Source of the DNA: Deltaproteobacteria bacterium HGW-Deltaproteobacteria-6
Lineage (GTDB): Bacteria; Desulfobacterota; Syntrophia; Syntrophales; Smithellaceae
Assembly (NCBI GenBank): GCA_002840435.1
Contig: PHAT01000005.1
Location: 876,611 to 940,610 of the forward strand
Direction of reading: 5' to 3'
DNA length: 64,000 nucleotides
This document shows positions 55,101 to 63,760 of this stretch, one piece after another; within the stretch, counting starts at the first letter, position 1, and each line of letters opens with the position of its first letter. The position numbers were made by a program, and so were the translations under genes. The notes under the pieces were generated by a model that was not told the DNA's origin, made no database searches, and worked only from the letters and a program-made list of their open reading frames with translations.

Positions 55101-55718
55101 GCCGCTGCGCCTTCAGTTACCCCTCCACTTGTCGTTACCGCTGCACCCGATATCCCTCTTCCTCCTCCTGCACCCGGGCCTCCCTCTCCCCCTGCACCCG
55201 CAGTCACCGTTCCCGTTGTGAATCCACCAACGGCCAGTCCGGAACCGGTGGCGGTACTCCCGTCACCAGGATCATCAGGAACGGAATTAGGATCAGGAGG
55301 GTTCAGGCAGAACACCACTGCGGGCGGGACTTTAACGAGTGGCGGTGGTTTCTCCATCTCCGTCGCTCCTTCGGGGGCAGCAGGCGGGAATGCTCTTGTG
55401 GTCAACCGGCCCTTAACAGACCAGGTCGTACCGTCCGGTACGCGTTTCAGTTTCACCGTTCCCTCCGACGCCTTTGCCCATACGAATCCGGATGCCATGG
55501 TTACGCTCACCGCCACCCAGGCAAACGGTCAGCCACTCCCCGGATGGATCAGCTTCAATCCGCAAACGGGGAGCTTCGAGGGGACGCCTCCTCCCGCATT
55601 TCCTGGCACATTAACCCTGAAGGTGATAGCACGCGACTCACAGGGCCATCAAGTCGTACAGACGTTGAAAATCCGTTTTTCAGGTCATCAGGATCGGGGG
55701 GGGGAGCCGCGAGGATAG
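52113..55718 (+). CDS. Filamentous-haemagglutinin-type exoprotein, TpsA, with MBG and cadherin-like domains
   Basis: A 1201-residue secreted adhesin. The signal is of the extended type (MKKMYSLIWNQ..., residues 1-51). The TPS secretion domain (about 55-300) shows NQTSQRMIANWSTFNIG and WLMNPSGILFGSSARVDVGG, the hallmark of the family. A beta-helix repeat region follows. A MBG-like domain lies near residues 862-945 (DASKTYDGAAYSGG), a proline-rich spacer near 996-1050, and a C-terminal cadherin/Ig-like domain (about 1094-1192). TpsB 16 nt upstream would export it. Target surface unknown; adhesion or aggregation is likely. Confidence 0.92.
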   Translation: MKKMYSLIWNQVNKFRTPASKTIGRKNSAPLWFLGLLAVPAALLCAVATAVALDSGALPTGGTIVAGSGAITQAGTAMTVNQTSQRMIANWSTFNIGQNASVTFQQPNAFAIALNRIQDQNPSQIFGSLSANGQVWLMNPSGILFGSSARVDVGGLVATSLSIANENFLNDKKLFDKAGAAGAVINQGTIRTTDGGYVAFMAPIVANEGSLTARKGTVILAAAEKVSLDFSGDSLISYTVDRGAVDAQAANSGLIKADGGLVMMTALAAHDLTGAVVNNIGIIEAQTLENKAGRILLLADMKQGETIVGGRLDASAPNGGDGGFIETSAAKVKVSKGVQISTIAPRGKTGEWLIDPVDITIAAFGGDISGADIATALQSSNVTLDTTGAGTCTGAACGALGGANGDITVDDNINTTGDLGATRTLKLIAERDIILKGDKKIDATLGGNTRALNVIFNADSNADQVGGVTMEYNSAIKTNGGNIVMGGGACTAAGCSAPAYGTGLAGTGGITVDDNDWGPISLLSGNGNIWMWGSAPTAGGAGIHLKNTTINSGSGSVYLKGTGVYDSGNPQDGNGFGLFFKGSTIIGGSAGMTLDGTAADTSLDPFAAIPAAIGFTNTASAYTTNSGTLTVNANSPGGVYISANAADDLLGHATLQNGNMVINYTGTGTGGLPNIKNPAGNLTVNSLSSGVPITDGGNTQTISGTTSIDANNGSVSLGTGGGTFTTGTLTISNGLSVGVVNTGALTLGAVNSGSDPIDIATTTGNLTLTGVIGNTNTTTSAIKLNAGSNTAAGTATGGNIIVSGGSLSMGAGGRATLYSGSVADSTGLTALIVSGSGKFRYNSDESATNFTTALGAGSYAVYRQRPTVTVTANDASKTYDGAAYSGGNGVTSSGFVNGDTAASLGGVLSYGGTSQGATNAGSYVITPGGYTSGLGYALAYANGALTINSASSTSTVPPQAQAAVTAVTATVSGSQNTGGSSLPGGATGNGPSGRFDAAAPSVTPPLVVTAAPDIPLPPPAPGPPSPPAPAVTVPVVNPPTASPEPVAVLPSPGSSGTELGSGGFRQNTTAGGTLTSGGGFSISVAPSGAAGGNALVVNRPLTDQVVPSGTRFSFTVPSDAFAHTNPDAMVTLTATQANGQPLPGWISFNPQTGSFEGTPPPAFPGTLTLKVIARDSQGHQVVQTLKIRFSGHQDRGGEPRG

Positions 55719-55974
55719 ATAAGAAACAAAATCATCAGGTGGTGTGCGTCCGGAATCTCTTCGGACACATCATTCGAATGATGACACCGTCACCGGCCTC
55801 CTCCGGTACGCATGATCTGAAAGGTTATAGCGGCTCTACGGCTGTTTTAATCCCGCTTACGCGAGACGAGCGTTAATTCGCCGCAGCTTGCTGAGAGGTG
55901 GTTGAGTCACGACACAGTCCTTATGTTTTCATTGACCGTGAATAACCAACGGCGGGATTGAAAGGGAAAGCATT

Positions 55975-56745
55975 TTGAACATTGCAGCGATCGCTTCCGG
56001 AAGCAACGGCAACTGCTACTACCTCGGAAACAGCGATGAGGCCATCATTGTCGATGCGGGCATCAGCACCAAACAGTTGGTGGAAAGGATGACCAGGCTC
56101 GGGCTTTCCCTGTCCCGGCTGAAGGGCGTTTTCATATCCCATGAGCATTCGGATCATATCCGGGGCCTGGATGTGCTGACCAGAAAACACGCTATCCCGG
56201 TCTTCATGACGCAAAAGACTTATTCGTCATACGGAAAGATCATCAATGATTCATTGCTCAACTTCTTTACACCGGGTGAGTCCGTATCGCTCGGCAAACT
56301 CCGCGTCCATCCATTTTTGAAATCGCATGATGCGGTGGAACCCTGCGGTTTTTCTGTCTCTTCCGAAGGCAAGACGGTGGCGGTGATGACGGATATCGGC
56401 CTGCACTGCTCCAATGTGATTGCTCATCTGAATAAGGCGGATGCGGTCTTTCTGGAGTCCAACTATGATGAACGGATGCTGCGGACAGGTTTTTATCCGG
56501 CTTATCTGAAAAGAAGAATATCCTCGGACGTGGGCCACTTGTCCAACACCCAGGCGGCCACACTGACTCTTTCGCATGCTTCTTCCCGGCTCAGGCACGT
56601 GTTTCTGTCGCATCTGTCAGCCAATAACAACACCCCGGAACTTGCGTTAAGTACATTCAATCATTTCATCAATCAGCGAAATGATCTGAAAGTAGAGGTC
56701 ATTCTGACCTCCAGGCAAAAAGAAAGCGGCCTCGTTACATTGTGA
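55975..56745 (+). CDS. MBL-fold metallo-hydrolase, WalJ/YycJ-like
   Basis: A 256-residue metallo-beta-lactamase-fold protein. The start motif IAAIASGSNGNCYYLG and the metal site ISHEHSDHIRGL (HxHxDH) are typical of the YycJ/WalJ branch, and later HLSNTQAATL and HLSANNNTPE fit the same branch. The family includes exonuclease-like proteins of the envelope/replication region. The start is a TTG at 55975 after AAAGGGAAAG. It converges with the gcdA gene, 6 nt apart at their stops. Confidence 0.85.
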   Translation: MNIAAIASGSNGNCYYLGNSDEAIIVDAGISTKQLVERMTRLGLSLSRLKGVFISHEHSDHIRGLDVLTRKHAIPVFMTQKTYSSYGKIINDSLLNFFTPGESVSLGKLRVHPFLKSHDAVEPCGFSVSSEGKTVAVMTDIGLHCSNVIAHLNKADAVFLESNYDERMLRTGFYPAYLKRRISSDVGHLSNTQAATLTLSHASSRLRHVFLSHLSANNNTPELALSTFNHFINQRNDLKVEVILTSRQKESGLVTL

Positions 56746-56751
56746 TCCTTT

Positions 56752-58515
56752 TTACTTTGGTCTTTCCAGCCCTTTCACGATCTGCGCTCGGATGATCCTG
56801 GGCAGAATCATCTGATGCTGCGGACAGATGGCGCGGGGATTCTGATAGGCGCAGTTGGCAAAGCCCACCAGATAGTTTCTCAGTTCATGGTAGCGGACGA
56901 TCTCATCCACAAAACCTTTCTTTGCACAAAACACAGGTCCCGACGTGTCGTCATAGTGTTTGACCATTTCATTCATCTTGTCGATGATGGGGCCGAGCGG
57001 TTTTCCCGCGTCTTTCTCTTTGACGAGCCTGCGGGCGTAACTGGCCGCTGCCGCCGTTTCTCCGTGCATGACGTTGATCTCGGTTGTGGCCGTACCCAGC
57101 GAAAAGGCGTTGTTGTTGTTGGCGGTGGGGCCGCCCAGGACATAATGCGCGGCTGCCGTGCCTTTGCGCAGCACGACCAGCATCATGGGCAAGTGCGAAT
57201 TTTCAATGGAGTAAATCAGTGACTGTCCCAGACCGAGCAGTTCTGCCTTTTCCGCCGTATCGCCCACGTCAATGCCTGATGTATCCTGAAACCAGATCAT
57301 CGGCACTTTGTCACGCGAACACAGGGTGACAAACTCGTTCATCTTGATCAGACCCTGGCGATAGAGTTTGCCGCCAACGCCCATATATTCATTGGTGTAT
57401 TCGGGATAATTCGGGAACGCGCCCTGCCGATTGCCGATCACACCCATCAGATAGCCGTCCACTTTCACAAGACCGCAATACATCTCCGGCCCGAAGCCCG
57501 GACGAAATTCCATGTGTTCCGAACCGTCAACCAGACGGGCCAGCACCTGTTCAAAATCGTAGACCCTTTTTTTGTTTACCGGAATAATCGAGGCGATTTC
57601 CGATGGAGAATAAGCGGGCTCTGCGGGCCGGGCCACGCGGAAAAAGCGTGGCTTGTAGGCGGGCAGATCATCCATATAGTCCTTAATAGCGTCGAGCACC
57701 TGCTTTTCTTCGTCAAAAACCGCGCGGAAAAAACCGGTGACATCGTAATGAACTTTCACGCTGCCGGGCGGGACGGATTTAAAATGCCGGGTGGCGTTGA
57801 TGATTTCTTCCGCGCCCGCTTCATCGAAAGATCCTTTGGGGGACATGCCGCTCACGATCCCGCTGCCGCCCACGGCCATGTTGGCTTTCTTGTGGGCCAG
57901 CAGAATGGTGGGGCTGATCGATTGATAACCGCCGCCCGCGGGATTCGTGCCGTAAATGCCGGCGATGACGGGAATGCCCATCTGCTCAAGTTCCGCGTGG
58001 CGGAAGAAACAGGTGCCCTGTCCGCGGCGGTTGGCGTACATCTTTTCCTGTTCAGGCAGTTTTACGCCGGAGCAGTTCACCAGCCACACCAGCGGGATAT
58101 GCAGGATTTTCGCGATGTCCGCGACGCGCAGATTGTTGTCCGGCTGACCGGCAATCCACGCGCCCGCCATCCATTTGTTATTGAAGCCGATGAGCACGCA
58201 CCATTTACCATGAATGCGGGCCAGACCGTCCACGACGCCGGTGCTGCCGGATTCTTCATTTTCCGGATCGAAGATGCTGTGCAGGGGGCAGAAGGTCCCG
58301 GGGTCGACCAGATAATCAATGCGTTCCCAGACGGTCATTTCGCCGCGGTCATGCATGGTTTGCAGGGGGACGCCGACGTTCTTGATGCGCAAAACTTCCG
58401 CGTCGATCTGCTTCATGATTTCTTCGAGCCGCGCGGCGTTTTCCTGCATACTCTCGATCTGTTTTCCGGAAAGCGGTTTGCCCAGTGGATCCATTTTTTC
58501 GAAGTATTGTTTCAT
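56752..58515 (-). CDS. gcdA: Glutaconyl-CoA decarboxylase, carboxyltransferase (alpha) subunit
   Basis: A 587-residue carboxyltransferase, the same length I recall for GcdA of Acidaminococcus. The N-terminal domain shows GSTGVVDGLARIHG and NPAGGGYQSISP; the second half shows YRQGLIKMNEFVTLCSRDKVP (cited as YRQGLIKMNEFV) and FQDTSGIDVGDTAE. It moves the glutaconyl-CoA carboxyl group to biotin; membrane subunits B, C and D for sodium-coupled decarboxylation are not in this window. A glutaryl-CoA dehydrogenase and a thiolase lie upstream on the same strand. AGGAGG precedes the ATG. A methylmalonyl- or other acyl-CoA carboxyltransferase is less likely. Confidence 0.88.
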   Translation of the reverse strand: MKQYFEKMDPLGKPLSGKQIESMQENAARLEEIMKQIDAEVLRIKNVGVPLQTMHDRGEMTVWERIDYLVDPGTFCPLHSIFDPENEESGSTGVVDGLARIHGKWCVLIGFNNKWMAGAWIAGQPDNNLRVADIAKILHIPLVWLVNCSGVKLPEQEKMYANRRGQGTCFFRHAELEQMGIPVIAGIYGTNPAGGGYQSISPTILLAHKKANMAVGGSGIVSGMSPKGSFDEAGAEEIINATRHFKSVPPGSVKVHYDVTGFFRAVFDEEKQVLDAIKDYMDDLPAYKPRFFRVARPAEPAYSPSEIASIIPVNKKRVYDFEQVLARLVDGSEHMEFRPGFGPEMYCGLVKVDGYLMGVIGNRQGAFPNYPEYTNEYMGVGGKLYRQGLIKMNEFVTLCSRDKVPMIWFQDTSGIDVGDTAEKAELLGLGQSLIYSIENSHLPMMLVVLRKGTAAAHYVLGGPTANNNNAFSLGTATTEINVMHGETAAAASYARRLVKEKDAGKPLGPIIDKMNEMVKHYDDTSGPVFCAKKGFVDEIVRYHELRNYLVGFANCAYQNPRAICPQHQMILPRIIRAQIVKGLERPK

Positions 58516-58571
58516 GCGTTGCCTCCTCGATGTGCGAATTAGAGAGAAACAAATTGGATCAGATTAAATGG

Positions 58572-58610
58572 CTTCAGGCGGCAGACCGTTTTGCCGCCTG
58601 AAGTTTCTAT
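58572..58610. terminator. Stem-loop between glutaryl-CoA dehydrogenase and gcdA
   Basis: Perfect 12-bp stem CTTCAGGCGGCA ... TGCCGCCTGAAG with an 8-nt loop. On the plus side TTTCTAT follows; on the minus (operon) side there is no T-run. It may be an intercistronic RNA-stabilising or attenuating stem rather than a full terminator. Confidence 0.5.
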
Positions 58611-58618
58611 ACAAAAGG

Positions 58619-59776
58619 TTAAGCCCGGTTCGGTGCAAATCCCATCGCCGCGTTGGCGATAATCATCGTGTGCATGTTGGACGTGCCTTCCAGCGTTTCA
58701 AACTGCTTGGAGTCTCTGAGGAAGCGGCCGCAGGGGTATTCATCGGAATAGCCGAAGGAGCCGTAAAGCTTCATGCATTCATTGGCGTCGTGGACGACGG
58801 CTTTCGCGCCGAAGAGCTTGGACATGGAGGTTTCCATCACGTTGGGAAGCCCCTTGTCTTTCAGCCAGGCCGCTTTGTAGACTAGGGCCTGGACGGCTGC
58901 ATGCGACATTTTCATTTCGGCAACCTGCTGCTGGATGAGCTGGTAGCGGCCGATCTGCTTGCCGAACTGGGTGCGCTCCGTCGCGTATTTTGCCGAAGCT
59001 TCCAGGATGGCGCCCGAAAGGCCCAGTGCGCCTGCGGAACAGCCCAGGCGGGTGGAGTTGAGCTGCGTCATGCAGATTTGAAATCCCTTGTTCAGTTTTC
59101 CCAGTAAAAGATGTTTGGGAACTTTGACATCCTCGAAAGTAATTTCCGCCGTGTCGGACGCCCACAGGCCGACCTTATCGTGGATCTTCTTGCGGGTGAT
59201 GCCGGGCAGGCTGTAGTCCATGATAAAACAGCTTACGCCGCTGGCGCCCGCGTCTTTATCCGTTTTGACATAGAGCAGGCCGTGGTTGCAGACCGTGCCG
59301 TTGGTGATCCACATCTTGTTGCCGTTTAAGAGGTAGTAGTCCCCCTTGTCTTCCGCAAAGGTCTTCATCGAGGCGACATCCGATCCGATATCCGGTTCGG
59401 TCATGGCAAAGCTGCCGATGTACTCACCGTTCACGAATTTGGGAATGTATTGCTGCTTCTGTTCTTCCGTGCCGAATTTCTGAATGGTAAGCGCGGGGCC
59501 CCAGCACTGCATGTTGAAAGCCATGCGCCAGGAGGTGTGCACCTTGGCGATCTGTTCAATGGCCAGCGCGCCTTCCAGAAAGCCCATGCAATTGCCGCCG
59601 TATTTTTCGTCGATGCAGAAGCCGAAAAATCCGAGTTCGGCCATCTTGTCATAAATTTCCTTTCGCCAGAAATGATTCTTTTCGTCTTCTTCCACATGCG
59701 GCGCGATTTCTTTTTCGGCAAAGCTTCTTGCCGTATCCTGTATCATGATCTGTTCTTCCGTTAATGCGAAATCCAT
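58619..59776 (-). CDS. Glutaryl-CoA dehydrogenase, probably non-decarboxylating
   Basis: A 385-residue acyl-CoA dehydrogenase. FAD-binding motifs SFAMTEPDIGSDVASM and KMWITNGTVC are clear; the catalytic Glu363 lies in FETLEGTSNMH. An Arg in TSWRMAFNMQ matches the carboxylate-binding Arg of glutaryl-CoA dehydrogenases. In decarboxylating enzymes the catalytic Glu follows a Tyr; here it follows Leu, consistent with the non-decarboxylating type of syntrophs and sulfate reducers. It would form glutaconyl-CoA for the adjacent gcdA product, or work in reverse. AGGAG-like GGAGG precedes the ATG. Confidence 0.85.
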   Translation of the reverse strand: MDFALTEEQIMIQDTARSFAEKEIAPHVEEDEKNHFWRKEIYDKMAELGFFGFCIDEKYGGNCMGFLEGALAIEQIAKVHTSWRMAFNMQCWGPALTIQKFGTEEQKQQYIPKFVNGEYIGSFAMTEPDIGSDVASMKTFAEDKGDYYLLNGNKMWITNGTVCNHGLLYVKTDKDAGASGVSCFIMDYSLPGITRKKIHDKVGLWASDTAEITFEDVKVPKHLLLGKLNKGFQICMTQLNSTRLGCSAGALGLSGAILEASAKYATERTQFGKQIGRYQLIQQQVAEMKMSHAAVQALVYKAAWLKDKGLPNVMETSMSKLFGAKAVVHDANECMKLYGSFGYSDEYPCGRFLRDSKQFETLEGTSNMHTMIIANAAMGFAPNRA

Positions 59777-59931
59777 GTTTTTTATCCTCCCGGGCTACAT
59801 TTTTTATATATCCCCGCCAACAAAGTCAGCCGAAGATCGGAAGCGCATCCCGCCAGGGGAGCGCATAATAAATAGAAATTACCCTGCCGAGAATTTTTAC
59901 CAGCATGGTAAAAATTCCATGCGGCTTGCTA

Positions 59932-61197
59932 TCATTTTCGTTCGATGACCATGCAAATCCCCTGGCCGCCGCCGCCGCAGATCGTTTCCAGACCGAAGCG
60001 CTTATCGGTCCGCACCATTTCGTTAAGCAATGTGGTGAGACGCATGGTTCCGGTTGCGCCGATGGGATGTCCAAGCGAAATGCCGGAGCCGTTGATGTTT
60101 ACTTTCGCATCCATCTGTTCATCGGAAAGACCGGACAGTCTCGAATCCGCCAGGCACTGGACGGCAAAGGCTTCCTGCACTTCAACCAAATCCATCTGGT
60201 CGATCGTCATATCGATTTTTTTCAGCGCTTTTTCCACGGCGGCCGGAACCGCGGGGTAGGTGAGCGTCGGGTCGGTGGCCGCGACCGCGCAGGAGCGGAA
60301 ATAGGCCAGCGGCTTTACGCCCAGCTCTCTGGCTTTCTTCTCGGAAGCCATAACAACCACGGCCGCGCCGTCGTTTTCCGACGATGAATTGCCGGCGGTG
60401 CAGACGCCGTCTTTATAAACGGCCTTCAGTTTGGCCAGCTTTTCGAGGGTGGTTTCCCGGCGCGGTCCTTCATCGGCTGTCAGATAAACGATTTCGCCTT
60501 TTTTATCTTTTCCGGTGGGAACCGGGACGATTTCATCGGTGAACTTGCCCGCGTCCTGCGCCGCGATGGCCCGCAGGTGGGAGCGCAGCGCCCAGCGGTC
60601 CGCTTCCTCGCGGGTGATCTTTTCCCTCCGGGCCGCGGTTTCCGCCCAGGTCATCATGGAACTCAGTTCGCCGTAGCGGGCGATAGGCTGACTCATGACC
60701 CGTCCGCGCTGCAGCCGGTCATAGAAAGGAATTCCCCACATCGCCAGCGCTCCATGGCCGCGGGGCATGAAGCCGTATTTTTCATGGTTTTTGCCGCCGA
60801 GGCCCCATTTGATGTCGCCGGGGATATAGAGCTCGCCCTGGCTCATGGATTCCATGCCGCCGGCGATTACGATATCGGCGTTGCCGGTCTGGATTTTCAT
60901 TGCTCCGTAAAAGAGGGTGTCCAGGCCCGAGCAGCAGCGGCGGTCCAGCATAACGCCGGGGACGGTATCCGGCCAACCTGCGTCCAGCACGGCCATGCGC
61001 GCGCCGTTGGCGCATTCGCCGTTTTGATAGGCCGAACCCATGACGACGTCATCAATCATTGCCGGATCAATTTTTGCCTTTCTGGCAGCTTCCTGCAATA
61101 CCAGACTGGCCAGCCGGTAAACCGGAATTTCCTTGAGCGCTCCTCCGTAAGCGCCGATCGGCGTACGCGCACAACTGATAAAGACGACATTTTCCAT
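59932..61197 (-). CDS. Acetyl-CoA C-acyltransferase (thiolase)
   Basis: A 421-residue thiolase. The nucleophile Cys88 is in LDRRCCSGLD, the His in SLGHPIGATGTMR and the second catalytic Cys in CGGGGQGICM. The N-terminal FISCARTPIGAYGG is also typical. It cleaves acetoacetyl-CoA or 3-ketoacyl-CoA, the last step after crotonyl-CoA oxidation, fitting the gcdA/glutaryl-CoA dehydrogenase genes downstream. AGAGGTG precedes the ATG. About 30 residues longer than the usual 390, within family range. Confidence 0.93.
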   Translation of the reverse strand: MENVVFISCARTPIGAYGGALKEIPVYRLASLVLQEAARKAKIDPAMIDDVVMGSAYQNGECANGARMAVLDAGWPDTVPGVMLDRRCCSGLDTLFYGAMKIQTGNADIVIAGGMESMSQGELYIPGDIKWGLGGKNHEKYGFMPRGHGALAMWGIPFYDRLQRGRVMSQPIARYGELSSMMTWAETAARREKITREEADRWALRSHLRAIAAQDAGKFTDEIVPVPTGKDKKGEIVYLTADEGPRRETTLEKLAKLKAVYKDGVCTAGNSSSENDGAAVVVMASEKKARELGVKPLAYFRSCAVAATDPTLTYPAVPAAVEKALKKIDMTIDQMDLVEVQEAFAVQCLADSRLSGLSDEQMDAKVNINGSGISLGHPIGATGTMRLTTLLNEMVRTDKRFGLETICGGGGQGICMVIERK

Positions 61198-61453
61198 ATA
61201 TCCACACCTCTAAAATATTTTTGTTAAACCATGTTTAATGCTGTCAGGCCGCCTTGCGGCCTGCTATCTTAGTGGTGATGAGGCGACGGCAATCGTTACG
61301 ACGTATGAACCTCCCGTGCGGGAAAACGATAGTTCCTTATACGCCTCTCACGTTATTTTGACTACATTATTTTAATATGCCGCCGTCAACCGGCGTCCGT
61401 GCTTTTACCCATAACCACCCGGCCTGAAAACGGGGACATACGCTTCAAAATTT

Positions 61454-63091
61454 TTAATAGGTCGGGTCGTACATCTTCGACTTGATGAAACCGGGTAAAT
61501 CGGCCGGTTCCTTCATTGCCGTAAGTTTTCTTTCGAACGCCACCTTGGCGACGGCTATCGCGATATGAAGCGACACTTCGCGAACGCGCGTTAAAGACGG
61601 GAAAATCCGTCCCTGTTCAAAATCCTCCCTGGTGACCTTTTCATCCAGGCATTTAGCGGCCGTGGAAAACATTTCATCCGTTACGCGGGTTGACTCCGAA
61701 GCCATCACACCCAGTCCGACGCCGGGAAAGATATAAACATTGTTGGCCTGTCCCGATACGAAGGTCTGCTGATCGGTGACCACCGGCGGAAAGGGGCTGC
61801 CGCTCGCAAAGACCGCGCGATAATTTGTAAAGCGATAAGCGTCTTCCGCCGTGCATTCCGATTGAGATGTCGGATTGGAAAGCGCAAAGATAATCGGTCG
61901 ATTATTGAGACGCGCCATAGCCTGTAAAATCTCGGGAGTAAATGTGCCGGGCTGGCCGGAAGCGCCGATGAGGACCGTCGGCTGGATCGCTTCAACAACC
62001 GAAAGAAGATCCCGCTGAAAGGGAAGATCATGGGCAAAGTGGCGTTTGTGTTCCACGAGATCGGTTCGACTGCTGACCACCAGCCCTTTGGAATCGACAA
62101 AACAGCAGCGGCTCACCGCCTCTTTTTCGGGCATACCCTGTTCGACCATAGCCGAAACCACCAGGTTTCCGATACCCAGGGCCGCTTCACCCGCGCCCAG
62201 AAACACAATCCGCTGTTCGGTCATTTTGCTGCCGGTCATCCGCAGGGCGGAATAAAGCCCGGCCAGCGCGACGCTGGCGGTGCCCTGAATGTCGTCGTCG
62301 AACATGCAGAATTGATCGCGGTACCTGGCAAGCAGCTTAAACGCATTCTGGTTTCCAAAGTCTTCAAGCTGAATCATGACATTGGGGAATACGTCACTGG
62401 CCGCCGTCATAAATTCATCGATGAGCGCTTCATATTCCTCACCCCGCAGGCGCTCCTGCGGCAGGCCGATGTATTCCGGATCACTCCAAAGCCCCTTATT
62501 GCCGGTTCCGACATCGATCATGATCGGAAGGCAGGCTTTCGGGTCAACGCCCGCGCAGGCCGAGTAAAGCGACAGTTTGCCGACAGGGATGCCCATACCG
62601 TTGGAACCGAGATCGCCCAGTCCCAAAATCCGTTCACCGTCGGTCACGACAATCACCCGGGCATCCTTGTAAGGCCAGTTATTTAAAATATCTTTGATGC
62701 GGCCGCGATCGTTCTTTGTAATGAACATTCCGCGGGGGCGCCGGAATATCTTGCTGTATTCCTGGCAGGCCAGTCCCACGGTCGGCGTATAGATAATCGG
62801 GCTCAGTTCCTGCATATGGTCAATGAGCGCTTTGTAGAACAACTGTTCATTACGATCCTGCAGGCCGATCAAATACAGGTATTTTTCAAGGCTGTTGGGC
62901 TTACGCCGGACATTGTTGATGATATGCTGAACCTGTTGCACCTGCGTCGAGACACGCGGCGGAAGCAGCCCCTGGAGCCCCAGTGCTGCGCGCTCGGCAG
63001 CGGTAAAGGCGGTGCCCTTATTCAAGCCTGGATCGTGCAATATATCGATGCCACGCGGATTATTTTCTGTTCCTGATTTCTGATTTGCCAT
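61454..63091 (-). CDS. NAD-dependent malic enzyme
   Basis: A 545-residue oxidative decarboxylase (malate to pyruvate). Motifs: YTPTVGLACQEYS, VVTDGERILGLGDLGSNGMGIPVGK (cited as VVTDGERILGLGDLG) and the NAD-binding VFLGAGEAALGIGN; FALSNPTSQSECTAEDA is the C-terminal signature. The length suits the eukaryotic/SfcA type of about 550-560. The ATG at 63091 with GAAGG upstream is the start; an earlier in-frame ATG at 63190 adds an atypical leader. It probably supplies pyruvate or NADH in this organism. Confidence 0.95.
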   Translation of the reverse strand: MANQKSGTENNPRGIDILHDPGLNKGTAFTAAERAALGLQGLLPPRVSTQVQQVQHIINNVRRKPNSLEKYLYLIGLQDRNEQLFYKALIDHMQELSPIIYTPTVGLACQEYSKIFRRPRGMFITKNDRGRIKDILNNWPYKDARVIVVTDGERILGLGDLGSNGMGIPVGKLSLYSACAGVDPKACLPIMIDVGTGNKGLWSDPEYIGLPQERLRGEEYEALIDEFMTAASDVFPNVMIQLEDFGNQNAFKLLARYRDQFCMFDDDIQGTASVALAGLYSALRMTGSKMTEQRIVFLGAGEAALGIGNLVVSAMVEQGMPEKEAVSRCCFVDSKGLVVSSRTDLVEHKRHFAHDLPFQRDLLSVVEAIQPTVLIGASGQPGTFTPEILQAMARLNNRPIIFALSNPTSQSECTAEDAYRFTNYRAVFASGSPFPPVVTDQQTFVSGQANNVYIFPGVGLGVMASESTRVTDEMFSTAAKCLDEKVTREDFEQGRIFPSLTRVREVSLHIAIAVAKVAFERKLTAMKEPADLPGFIKSKMYDPTY

Positions 63092-63460
63092 ATTTACCTT
63101 CTTTCCATTAATTAAGATGCGGCTGCAGTAGTATCGATATCGTGCCTGGTTTGCAAATATTTTTCCATCGTTCGGGAAAATAATATTCATCCCGGGAGAT
63201 CTTCGCCGCTGCGCGCCGGATCGCTGATCGTTTTTTTGCGTCTTCCATTTCCGGTGGAAGATCGTCAGCCGGTCTGGAGGTTTATGTATTCTGCTTTGCC
63301 TGATATTGCAACTGCCATGCCAGTAAAATATTTGCGATCCGCAAAAGCCGCCATGCAGTCCGGCGGGGCATGAGCTTGCCGTTGCTAATGGTATCCTGTA
63401 ATTGAGGCGCCAATACCATGATAGGCCTCAATGCCCTTTCCGATCCTATCATGAACAGCA

Positions 63461-63508
63461 ATGTATTTATTATATACATTTATTGCGAACGACGTATATT
63501 TTATATAC
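63461..63508 (+). promoter_or_regulatory. Paired AT-rich palindromes, candidate operator
   Basis: ATGTAT(N7)ATACAT at 63461-63479 and GTATATTTTATATAC at 63494-63508. TTATATACA occurs twice, 31 bp apart (63470 and 63501), about three helical turns. The second palindrome overlaps the predicted -10 box, so a dimeric regulator bound there could block transcription. Confidence 0.4.
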
Positions 63509-63511
63509 AAT
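63483..63511 (+). promoter_or_regulatory. Candidate sigma-70 promoter for the HMG-CoA-lyase-family gene
   Basis: TTGCGA (63483-63488), 17-nt spacer, TACAAT (63506-63511). It would give a 5' leader of about 240 nt that includes the 26-bp palindrome. Confidence 0.45.
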
Positions 63512-63662
63512 CATAAGCGTCGAGAACAATCAGCCGGCAGCCGGAACAACACTGCAAAACCGACTTTTGCCGGCAGGATGGCGGCTGACCGCTTTTTTGA
63601 TCTTCCTCTCATGGCAACGCCGGCCTCCCGATCATTTCACGGCAGCGGTTCGCAAGCAGGGA

Positions 63663-63688
63663 GACAAACCCGCAGCTGCGGGTTTGTC
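63663..63688. promoter_or_regulatory. Perfect 26-bp palindrome in the leader
   Basis: GACAAACCCGCAG followed by its exact reverse complement CTGCGGGTTTGTC. No T-run follows, so it is either an operator or an RNA hairpin in the leader, 72 bp before the start codon at 63761. Confidence 0.5.
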
Positions 63689-63760
63689 CGTGTTCTTATC
63701 GAAGGCTGGAACGACTTATGCATTAATTTGAAGAAACTTGTATTCAGGGAAAATAACATC

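Larger units (their letters stand above)
63092..63760. other. Divergent intergenic region with promoter and palindromes
   Basis: About 670 bases between the malic enzyme and the HMG-CoA-lyase-family gene, transcribed away from each other. Open frames here have no family or ribosome site. Its right half holds the promoter candidate, two AT-rich palindromes and a 26-bp GC-rich palindrome listed separately. Confidence 0.5.

Noticed and set aside
57514..58542. 342-codon plus-strand open frame
   Set aside because: Antisense to gcdA, whose protein motifs are unambiguous.
63282..63479. 65-codon minus-strand frame upstream of malic enzyme
   Set aside because: Overlaps the AT-rich regulatory region, lacks a ribosome site and a known family.
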